From an uncultured Clostridia bacterium (GTDB lineage: Bacteria; Bacillota; Clostridia; Oscillospirales; Ruminococcaceae), in assembly GCA_945933905.1 (NCBI GenBank), contig CAMEQX010000043.1:1-8482 (forward strand): 8,482 bases of DNA, in the 5' to 3' direction. Below the pieces are notes generated by a model. That model was not told the origin of the DNA, did not search any database, and saw only the letters and a program-made list of their open reading frames with translations. Of this stretch, positions 1 through 6,081 are shown piece after piece. The position numbers and the translations under genes were made by a program. The number at the start of each line of letters is the position of its first letter. Positions within the stretch are counted from its first letter, which is position 1.

Positions 1-1
1 C

Positions 2-673
2 CGCCGCAAAAAAGACAACGTTCAGGTCGGCGCGATTGTCGGCTACACGAACGCGGGAAAGTCAACCTTGCTGAATTTGCTCACGGGAGCGGGCGTTCTC
101 GCGGAGGATAAGCTTTTCGCGACGCTTGACCCGACGTCGAGAGCAATCGAGCTTCCCGACGGGCGAAATCTGCTGCTTGTCGATACCGTCGGGCTTATCC
201 GCAGGCTCCCGCACAATCTTGTCGAAGCGTTCAAGTCAACGCTTGAGGAAGCGGCTTCGGCGGATATAATTCTGCACGTCTGCGACGCGTCCGACAGCGA
301 AATTGCCGAAAAAGCCGAAGTCACGCTGAAAACACTCGCGGAGCTTGGCGCTTCGGAAATTCCCGTGGTGACGATTTTAAACAAATGCGATAAAATCACC
401 GAAAATATACCGACAGACGAAAAAACCGTGAAGATTTCCGCGAAAAACAACGAGGGAATTGACGAGCTTTTGCGTGCTGTGGCGCGAAATCTCCCGCAGA
501 CCTCAAAGCGAATGAAGCTGCTTTTGCCCTACGACAAGGCGGGGCTGTCGGCGCAAATCCGCGAAAACGGCAAGGTTTTCTCCGAGGAATACACGGAAAA
601 CGGCGTTCTGCTGGACGCGCTGGTTGACGTGGTTTTAATCAAGCAGATGAGCGAGTTTGAGGTCGCCGATTAA
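2..673 (+). CDS. hflX: GTPase HflX, C-terminal 223 residues (5' end outside window)
   Basis: The reading frame enters from the left edge, so the N-terminal HflX domain is missing and only the GTP-binding domain and tail are visible. Fragment residues 14-22 are the P-loop GYTNAGKST. FATLDPTSR (about 39-47) is the HflX/Obg-type switch I, DTVG (61-64) is G3, NKCD (127-130) is G4 and SAK (146-148) is G5. GYTNAGKST plus FATLDPT followed by DTVGLIRRLPHNLVEAFKSTLEE is distinctive of HflX rather than Obg or Era. HflX is a ribosome-binding GTPase of the TRAFAC class that splits stalled or stress-inactivated 70S ribosomes in the cytosol. All G motifs look intact, so the protein should be active. An internal TTG at 68 is not a start, because the P-loop lies upstream of it in the same frame. 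The TAA stop at 671-673 overlaps the stop of the convergent kinase gene. Confidence 0.95.
   Translation, partial: RRKKDNVQVGAIVGYTNAGKSTLLNLLTGAGVLAEDKLFATLDPTSRAIELPDGRNLLLVDTVGLIRRLPHNLVEAFKSTLEEAASADIILHVCDASDSEIAEKAEVTLKTLAELGASEIPVVTILNKCDKITENIPTDEKTVKISAKNNEGIDELLRAVARNLPQTSKRMKLLLPYDKAGLSAQIRENGKVFSEEYTENGVLLDALVDVVLIKQMSEFEVAD
670..673. other. shared TTAA: overlapping stop codons of convergent hflX and kinase genes
   Basis: The four bases TTAA hold both stops. TAA at 671-673 ends hflX on the + strand and the complement of 670-672 (TAA) ends the GHMP kinase on the - strand. There is therefore no intergenic space for a terminator, so transcripts from either side must end inside, or run antisense into, the opposing gene. 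Confidence 0.9.
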
Positions 674-1920
674 CCCATCAGCACCTCGCAGCTCCCGATA
701 TTTCTCACCGTGAGGACGTGACAGGAGTTTATGCCGAAGATTTTTTCCATTCTCATCTTGAACTGCTGCAAATCCTCAAGCGGCACGAACGCCTGCATCG
801 AGCCGAAAAATCCCGAGCCGTGAACGCGGCAGGCACCCTTGCGGTGAAGGACGCCCTCGGCGATGTTGAGGGCGATGCTAAGCGGCTGGTGACGGACGTC
901 GTTCGGCGTGTAGATATTCTGCAAATATTTGAACGATGAGTCGCCGCTTTCTCTCACGGACGACAGAAAACCATCGAAATTTTCATTTTTCAGCGCGTGG
1001 ACGATTTTCTCCACGCGCTCGTTTTCGCTGAAAAAGTGTATCGAGCGCAAAACCGCGCGGTCGCCGAACTTGTCGCGCAAATCCTTCAAATTCAGCGTGA
1101 TATCCTCGATTGCGAGCTGGCGCAGGCTGTTGCAGTCGAAATAGTCGGCGATTGCCTTCATTTCAGCCTTGATTTCGGCGTATTCCTTTGAAAAATCGCC
1201 GAACTTTGCGCCCGTGTTGACTATGCAAATCGCGTGATTGTAGCTGCTGAAATCCGAGTGGATTTCCTCGATAATCGGCATATCCTCGTCCTTGAAGTCA
1301 ATCGCGACAAATCCCCCGACAGCGCAGGAAACCTGGTCGATAAGCCCCGAGGGTTTCCCGAAATACTCGTTTTCGGCAAAGCGTGCGATTTGAGCAAGAG
1401 TCGCGGGACGAATTTGCCCGTTGTTGAACAGGTGTGTAATAATCGTGCCTATCAAAATCTCAAACGCCGCCGAACTTCCCAAGCCGCAGTTTTGGAGAAC
1501 CTTTGAGGTTGTGTAAGCCTTGAAGCCGCCGATTTTGTAGCCGTTTCGCTTGAAGCCCTTGAGTGCGCCGCGTATCAGCGCCGCAGACGTGAGCTTTTCG
1601 TTTTCCTTAACGTCAAGGTCGTCTATGCTGATTTTTTCCTCGGGGAAGCCCTCGGACTTTATCGTGATAAAGCCATCGTCGGTCGGCTCCGCGACAGCGA
1701 TTGTGTCAAGGTCAATGCTCGCGGCAAACGCTTTTCCGCAAGCGTGGGTTGTGTGATTTCCGCAGATTTCCACGCGTCCGGGTGTTGAGAAGAAGCGGTG
1801 TTCGCCGAGAGTGCCGAAATGCTCCGCGAAGCCGCACTCCGCGCTGCGATAACGCATTTTCTGCGCCTCAAGCGTGCTCGCCGAGTAAATTTCATCGATT
1901 TTTTTAACGGCAGGTTTCAT
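670..1920 (-). CDS. galactokinase-like GHMP kinase with altered sugar-binding motif
   Basis: The 416-residue product has the three GHMP-kinase motifs in order. The N-terminal galactokinase signature is at about 47-63 (PGRVEICGNHTTHACGK). The phosphate-binding loop is GLGSSAAFE (146-154). Motif III is HGSGFFGSMQAF (367-378). GLIDQVS (192-198) carries the Asp that acts as catalytic base in galactokinases. The family phosphorylates a sugar hydroxyl with ATP, normally galactose C1 in the Leloir pathway. In canonical enzymes the first motif is GEHTDY, whose Glu and Asp contact galactose. Here it reads GNHTTH: Asn replaces Glu, as I recall for clostridial and spirochaetal relatives, and Thr (codon ACC) replaces Asp. 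Substrate is therefore uncertain. Start: ATG at 1918-1920 with AAAGGA about 6 nt upstream. The gene follows rodA by 11 bp and probably shares its transcript. No galT or galE is visible nearby. Family confidence is high; galactose specificity is low. Confidence 0.88.
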   Translation of the reverse strand: MKPAVKKIDEIYSASTLEAQKMRYRSAECGFAEHFGTLGEHRFFSTPGRVEICGNHTTHACGKAFAASIDLDTIAVAEPTDDGFITIKSEGFPEEKISIDDLDVKENEKLTSAALIRGALKGFKRNGYKIGGFKAYTTSKVLQNCGLGSSAAFEILIGTIITHLFNNGQIRPATLAQIARFAENEYFGKPSGLIDQVSCAVGGFVAIDFKDEDMPIIEEIHSDFSSYNHAICIVNTGAKFGDFSKEYAEIKAEMKAIADYFDCNSLRQLAIEDITLNLKDLRDKFGDRAVLRSIHFFSENERVEKIVHALKNENFDGFLSSVRESGDSSFKYLQNIYTPNDVRHQPLSIALNIAEGVLHRKGACRVHGSGFFGSMQAFVPLEDLQQFKMRMEKIFGINSCHVLTVRNIGSCEVLMG

Positions 1921-1931
1921 ATATTTTCCTT

Positions 1932-3086
1932 TCAGTCTTTTTCGGTATAGAACATATGTTTTGCCTTTTCCTTATGCGCGGAAACGCTCAAAACAAGTCC
2001 CATACACGCGTGCATCATAATCATCGCCGTGCCGCCCGTGCTGATAAACGGGAGCGGTATTCCGATAACGGGGACAACCGACAGCACCATTCCGATATTT
2101 ACAACGCAATGGAAGAAAACCATCGCGAAAACTCCCACGCAAATCAGCTTTCCGAGCGGGTCGGACGCGCCCGAGGCGTTTGACAAAAGCTTTAAGCAAA
2201 GCAGCGCCAGCGCAATTACAACCGCCATACACCCGATAAATCCAAGCGTCATTCCGATGAACGAGAATACAAAATCGTTGTACATTTCGGGCGTGTAGGT
2301 GTAGCTTTTTGTATCATCAAAGCCAAGCCCCGTGAGCTGCCCCGAGCCGAGCGCAATCGTGCCGTTATATTGCTGCATATAGAGATTGAGCCGCTCTTCC
2401 TCCTGCATTTGCTTGTCGAAGAGGATAAGAAATCGCTGTCTGTGGTGTTCTTTCATCACGAAATTCCACACAACCAGCAAAATCGGCGGCGTCACCGCGA
2501 CGGCTGCCACGATATATTTCCAAGAAATCCCGCCCATAAACAGCATACAGATGAAGATAAACAGGAAAACCAGCGCCGAGCCCGCGTCGCCCTGAATTAA
2601 AATCAGTCCCACGGGGAACAGACCGTGCGCGCAGACCAGCAGAAAATGCTTCGGTGAATTCAGCTTGTCGCCGAGCTTTGAGATGTGTGTGGCAAGCGTG
2701 ATGATGAACACGAATTTGAGTATCTCGGACGGCTGAATGTTGAAGAAGCCGAAGTCCAGCCAAGCGATATCGTCGTCGCGGTGCCGACCGAGCGGCGTGA
2801 ACAGCAGAAGCTGCAAAATCACGGCAACGGGCGCGTAAATAAACCACATCTTCGAGATGAATTTGTAGTCGATAAAGCTGATTATCGCCGCAATCGCGAT
2901 ACCGAGAATTGCCGCGGTGAGCTGCGTTGTCACAACGGACGAGCTGTCAATAACTCCCGTTTCGTACATCTTGTTCACGAGGAAAATATCGAACACGGTC
3001 AGCGAAAGGCAGATAATCGGTAAAATCTTATCGATATGCTTGAAGTGGTTCAGGAAAAATTTCAGAATTGATTTTATATTTGACAT
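1932..3086 (-). CDS. rodA: RodA-type SEDS peptidoglycan glycosyltransferase (FtsW/RodA/SpoVE family)
   Basis: This is a 384-residue, very hydrophobic polytopic membrane protein with roughly ten predicted membrane segments. SEDS signatures seen are FNIQPSEILKFVFI (115-128), QGDAGSALVF (165-174), GSGQLTGLGF (247-256), NDFVFSFIG (270-278) and NIGMVLSVVPVIGIPLPFISTGGTA (330-354). The last block matches RodA (NIGM...PVVGVPLP..S.GGSA) better than FtsW. The family polymerises lipid II into glycan strands with a class B PBP partner during elongation. The Asp of the conserved T/N-D-F segment (D271) is kept. The usual Glu-Glu just after (GEELG) is Met-Thr here (GMTLG, 278-282). Start: ATG at 3084-3086 is chosen over the upstream in-frame ATG at 3120-3122. 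It has GGAAGA 7 nt upstream, while the other ATG lies about where transcription should begin. The downstream kinase gene starts 11 bp after the TGA, and its Shine-Dalgarno site abuts that stop. Confidence 0.9.
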   Translation of the reverse strand: MSNIKSILKFFLNHFKHIDKILPIICLSLTVFDIFLVNKMYETGVIDSSSVVTTQLTAAILGIAIAAIISFIDYKFISKMWFIYAPVAVILQLLLFTPLGRHRDDDIAWLDFGFFNIQPSEILKFVFIITLATHISKLGDKLNSPKHFLLVCAHGLFPVGLILIQGDAGSALVFLFIFICMLFMGGISWKYIVAAVAVTPPILLVVWNFVMKEHHRQRFLILFDKQMQEEERLNLYMQQYNGTIALGSGQLTGLGFDDTKSYTYTPEMYNDFVFSFIGMTLGFIGCMAVVIALALLCLKLLSNASGASDPLGKLICVGVFAMVFFHCVVNIGMVLSVVPVIGIPLPFISTGGTAMIMMHACMGLVLSVSAHKEKAKHMFYTEKD

Positions 3087-3125
3087 AATATTTCTTCCAC
3101 TAACAAAAAAACTTATACACATTTT

Positions 3126-3154
3126 ATTATATACCTTTTTCGCGCTATTTTCAA
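3126..3154 (-). promoter_or_regulatory. sigma-A type promoter of the rodA-kinase operon
   Basis: On the - strand, TTGAAA (3149-3154) is followed by 17 bp and TATAAT (3126-3131). This is a near-consensus housekeeping promoter, with 5/6 at -35 and 6/6 at -10. Transcription should start near 3119, giving a leader of about 33 nt to the ATG at 3086. This placement argues against the longer rodA reading beginning at 3122. Confidence 0.8.
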
Positions 3155-3203
3155 TAGAATTCCCGTGAAATAATTTTTCAGCCGAAATTTCGCCGAAAAC
3201 GCC

Positions 3204-3241
3204 AAAAAGCCGAGGATTATTTGAAAATCTTCGGCTTTTTT
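3204..3241 (-). terminator. rho-independent terminator of the GGDEF/EAL-like gene
   Basis: Arms 3204-3217 (AAAAAGCCGAGGAT) and 3227-3240 (ATCTTCGGCTTTTT) form a 14-bp stem around a 9-nt loop. There is one G-T pair on the + strand, which is an A-C mismatch on the - strand. Read on the - strand, the 3' arm ends in a T5 run. It lies about 20 nt past the stop of the 846-residue protein and just before the rodA promoter, so it separates the two transcription units. The A and T flanks could let it work in both directions. Confidence 0.82.
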
Positions 3242-3261
3242 CACAAATAATTCGGATAGGA

Positions 3262-5802
3262 TTACTTTGCGCTTGCTTGTTTCAGCACGAGCTTTCCCAT
3301 AAATTCGCGCGTGTGGAGAGGACGGCCGTTTACGATGCCCTGAATGTAGTCGATGCCGAAAGCGCTTGCGGTTTCGAGAAGCTGCTGATTGTCGATGCCC
3401 TTAATGCAGATATCTATGCCCTTTTCGTGAGCTTTTTCGATAAACGAGCGGACGTAGCTTGTCGATACCTCGTCGCCGCAAAGACGGTGCATATTGAGCT
3501 TGATTGCCTTTATGTACGGATTGTCAAACACCGCGTCCGTGAGGAAAATGCTCTGTTTGTCGTCCGCGACAATGTTCACTCCGAGCGCGTGAAGCTGTTT
3601 GAGGTTGACGTTGCTTTTGGCGAGGGTTCCCGCGCTTTCCGAGGTGACAACATTCATCGCGTCCGGCGGAAGCGAGTATTCCAAAAGCGCTTGTTTAAGC
3701 GACAAAACGCTGCTGTCCGAGCTGAGCGTTGACTCCGAGATATCGAAGCCTATTTTGAAGTTCTCGAGACCGCTCTCACGCACCGTTGCGCAGAACTCGC
3801 ACATTCTCTTCATCGCGTATTCATAGACCTTTATCCCATACCCGAGACGCTCTAAAACGGGAAGGAAGCGTTCCTTGGACACGATTATGTCGTTGTTCGC
3901 CCAGAACATATGTCCCTCGCAGCAGGCGAGTTCTCCCGTATGCGCGTTGATAATCGGCGTGTAGAGGAAATAGAAGCCCTTGAAATCGTTCTCAGCAGCG
4001 TCGATAATCAGCCGTCTTACGCGGAGATTTTCGTCGAGCTTTTCCTCAAGGTCAACGGAATAGGTGACGGGCGTCTGCGCTTTTCTTTCCTTGGCAAGCC
4101 GCAGAGTTCTTGTCGCCGCCTTAACGCAGTCCGCGAAGCTGTAAATATCATCGGGATAGAAAGCCACTCCCGCGAACATATCGATTTTGTATTCCGCCTC
4201 GTTCAAGAACCACGGCGCGCGGAATTTGCTTAAAATAGAACGCGCAAGCCCTGTTGTTTCGCCCTTGTCGGCTCCCTCAATCGTCACGACAAGAATGTCG
4301 TTTGAAAAGCGGTAAATCTTCTTTTTTGTGCTGACGGGGATTGCCGAGATGTACTCCGCGACGCTTTTTATAACCTCGTCCGCGTAGTGATAGCTGAACG
4401 CCTCGGACATTGACTTGTAGTTCGCAATTTCGATTGACACAATCGAGCAAGGCTCTCCTTTTTCGATTGTCGCCTTCATATCGCGTTCAAAAGCGCTCTC
4501 GTTCGGGATACCTGTGCTGTGGTCGGTGTAGGCGAGGCGCTCGAGGTGTTCCTGTGAAAGAGCAAGCTGGTTTTCCATAAGCGAGCGGTAAATCAGCGAC
4601 GCGAGAATTGTCGTAAGGCTGCGAAGCATTTTGCGGTCGCGGTTTGACCACACTCTGTCGGTTTGATTTGAAATAAAGATAATCATACCCTTCGCAACGC
4701 CGTTTTCAAACACTCTTGAAATCGCGCAGCTTCTGTTTTGGTTCGGCTCGGCGCGCAGCTCGCTCTCGTTTGCACAAACAACCGCGTTCACGTCAAGCAG
4801 CTCGTTTAAGCGCTCGTCTTTCATCTGATGCGAGATAACGGGGATAAGGTTTCCCGCCTCGTCCCAGTGATACACCTTCACGGGCTCGCTGTCGTCCGCG
4901 GCAAAAATCATCTTATCCAGCCCGAAATAATCGTCGATAATCGGGATAATATTCGCGAAAGCGGCGGCGGTGTTCTCGCATTTAAGCGTGTGCGAATAAA
5001 CGCTGTTTATCAAAATCTGGTCCTCGAAATTCTCTCCGAGAAGCTTGTTTGCATTCTGGCTGTTTTCCATTTCCTCGCCGATAACAACGTAGGAATTCGC
5101 AATCTCCGACACCGTCTGCACCATTATTTCAAGCAGCGGCGCGCTCTCGTTGATATCCTCAAGCGACTCGCCCGCGATAATCCAGCTCGCGCAGGTTCTG
5201 TGCTTCACGCGGATGCTTTTCTTGCGCTGATAGCTCATCTTGTTGAGGTTCACCTTTTTGTCCTGCTGATAAGCGGACGCGATAACGCTGCCGTCGTTTG
5301 CCACGATAGCCGAATAAAGTCCCTTGATATGCGAAAACGGCTGCTGAATAAGCTCGAGATAGTCCTCGCCGAGAATATCGCGCAAATTCGGTTCATCATC
5401 CGAGCTTATGGAGTCCTTGATTTTCGTGCGGAATTTGCGCATAACGGCGTCCTCGCTCTCGCATTCGAGATACTCGGTCACGTCAAACATCATTCCGCAG
5501 AAATCCGTCGCACCCTTTGAGGGATGCTCCGCGCCCGCCGACATAAAGAACCAGCGGTAATCTCCGTCCATTTTCAAGCGCGCGTGAGTTTTAATGCTCC
5601 CGCCTTTCCCGTTGATAACCTCGTTTACGATACTGCAAAACGGCATATAATCATCGGGGTGCAAAATCTCGCTCAAAAGCGTTTTTCTTTTATCGGAAAA
5701 CGGATTTGTTTTGCCGAAAAACTCGATAGGAAAGCCGGGCTTGTATTTCATAAGGAATGCGTAATTTCCGCTGTTCATAACAGCTCTGTCTAATTTCGAC
5801 AC
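3262..5802 (-). CDS. PAS-sensor-GAF-GGDEF-EAL protein, both output domains degenerate
   Basis: The 846-residue soluble protein has no membrane segment or signal peptide. Order: PAS fold at about 10-112 (LHPDDYMPF at 47-55, DGDYRWFF at 79-86, FDVTEYLE at 106-113); a PocR- or GAF-like sensor at about 139-245 (less sure); a GAF at about 260-405; a linker helix; GGDEF-like at about 415-580; EAL-like at about 590-840. The GGDEF domain keeps LAYTDHSTGIPN (423-434), but GGDEF itself is SNDIL (500-504). In the EAL domain ExLxR is EGHMF (629-633), DDFG is DDKQ (747-750), KID is KLN (768-770) and AEGVE is IKGID (800-804); the metal-binding Asn of VNxS is Asp687 and the Glu of EITES is Val719. Neither c-di-GMP synthesis nor hydrolysis is plausible. 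It may act as a ligand- or partner-binding receptor (inference). The GTG start at 5800-5802 is set by AGAGGTGA at 5808-5815. It is monocistronic, with its own promoter and terminator. Confidence 0.88.
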   Translation of the reverse strand: MSKLDRAVMNSGNYAFLMKYKPGFPIEFFGKTNPFSDKRKTLLSEILHPDDYMPFCSIVNEVINGKGGSIKTHARLKMDGDYRWFFMSAGAEHPSKGATDFCGMMFDVTEYLECESEDAVMRKFRTKIKDSISSDDEPNLRDILGEDYLELIQQPFSHIKGLYSAIVANDGSVIASAYQQDKKVNLNKMSYQRKKSIRVKHRTCASWIIAGESLEDINESAPLLEIMVQTVSEIANSYVVIGEEMENSQNANKLLGENFEDQILINSVYSHTLKCENTAAAFANIIPIIDDYFGLDKMIFAADDSEPVKVYHWDEAGNLIPVISHQMKDERLNELLDVNAVVCANESELRAEPNQNRSCAISRVFENGVAKGMIIFISNQTDRVWSNRDRKMLRSLTTILASLIYRSLMENQLALSQEHLERLAYTDHSTGIPNESAFERDMKATIEKGEPCSIVSIEIANYKSMSEAFSYHYADEVIKSVAEYISAIPVSTKKKIYRFSNDILVVTIEGADKGETTGLARSILSKFRAPWFLNEAEYKIDMFAGVAFYPDDIYSFADCVKAATRTLRLAKERKAQTPVTYSVDLEEKLDENLRVRRLIIDAAENDFKGFYFLYTPIINAHTGELACCEGHMFWANNDIIVSKERFLPVLERLGYGIKVYEYAMKRMCEFCATVRESGLENFKIGFDISESTLSSDSSVLSLKQALLEYSLPPDAMNVVTSESAGTLAKSNVNLKQLHALGVNIVADDKQSIFLTDAVFDNPYIKAIKLNMHRLCGDEVSTSYVRSFIEKAHEKGIDICIKGIDNQQLLETASAFGIDYIQGIVNGRPLHTREFMGKLVLKQASAK

Positions 5803-5807
5803 TCAAA

Positions 5808-5815
5808 TCACCTCT
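5808..5815 (-). promoter_or_regulatory. ribosome binding site fixing the GTG start of the GGDEF/EAL-like gene
   Basis: AGAGGTGA on the - strand ends 5 nt before the GTG at 5800-5802. It is the only good Shine-Dalgarno match in the area. It supports the GTG over the first internal ATG (residue 9, 5776-5778), which has no such site. Confidence 0.75.
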
Positions 5816-5890
5816 TGTCAAAGCGTTTTTTTGAAGATAATTTATTTTGTAAATTCACACATTGAATATATTTATTCTGTCGCTATATAC

Positions 5891-5919
5891 ATTATACCAA
5901 AATTATTTCAACATTTCAA
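5891..5919 (-). promoter_or_regulatory. sigma-A type extended -10 promoter of the GGDEF/EAL-like gene
   Basis: On the - strand, TTGAAA (5914-5919), a 17-bp spacer and TATAAT (5891-5896), preceded by TGG (extended -10). Both hexamers and the spacing match the rodA promoter. Transcription should start near 5884, leaving an A+T-rich leader of about 80 nt before the GTG. The -35 box overlaps a tandem ATTTCAA repeat (5905-5911, 5913-5919). Confidence 0.78.
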
Positions 5920-5944
5920 GAGGTTTTTAGCTATTTTTATAATA

Positions 5945-5972
5945 TTTTCACATTTTTTGCCTTGTTTTCACA
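5945..5972. repeat. direct repeat TTTTCACA x2 between divergent promoters
   Basis: TTTTCACA occurs at 5945-5952 and 5965-5972, 20 bp start to start, close to two helical turns. The pair lies in the A+T-rich stretch between the -35 boxes of the leftward and rightward promoters, where a shared regulator could bind. In DNA this A+T-rich, chance repetition of an 8-mer is possible, so a role as an operator is only a suggestion. The rest of the 279-bp gap holds the two promoters and leaders and no convincing gene. Confidence 0.35.
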
Positions 5973-5997
5973 ATTTCTCGGAAAAATCAAAAACCCC

Positions 5998-6026
5998 TTG
6001 TCCTATCGCGGAAATTGTGCTATAAT
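5998..6026 (+). promoter_or_regulatory. extended -10 promoter of the amidohydrolase gene
   Basis: TTGTCC (5998-6003, 4/6 to consensus) is followed by 17 bp and a perfect TATAAT (6021-6026), preceded by TGC (extended -10). Transcription should start near 6033, giving a leader of about 50 nt that ends with the AGAGGA Shine-Dalgarno site at 6071-6076. Confidence 0.75.
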
Positions 6027-6081
6027 AAAGATATATGTGTATCGTTTCGGCGATAGAAATTTTTTGTAACAGAGGAAAATT

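Noticed and set aside
3087..3122. Twelve-residue N-terminal extension of RodA starting at the ATG at 3122
   Set aside because: The -10 box at 3126-3131 puts the transcript start at about 3119, and there is no well-spaced Shine-Dalgarno site before 3122. GGAAGA precedes the ATG at 3086.
4828..5520. 230-codon open frame on the + strand inside the GGDEF/EAL-like gene
   Set aside because: It is antisense to a convincing multi-domain protein, its translation has no recognisable family motif, and it is explained by the codon bias of the real gene on the other strand.
5831..6025. 64-codon + strand ORF in the divergent intergenic region
   Set aside because: The composition is simply A+T-rich spacer (Phe/Ile/Ser-rich translation). 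It spans both promoters and has no Shine-Dalgarno site or conserved motif.
6040..6065. Small hairpin TATCG-TTTCGG-CGATA followed by T6 in the amidohydrolase leader, possible attenuator
   Set aside because: The stem has only 5 bp, is A+T rich and is separated from the T run by 4 nt. It is too weak to call, and no antiterminator alternative is visible.
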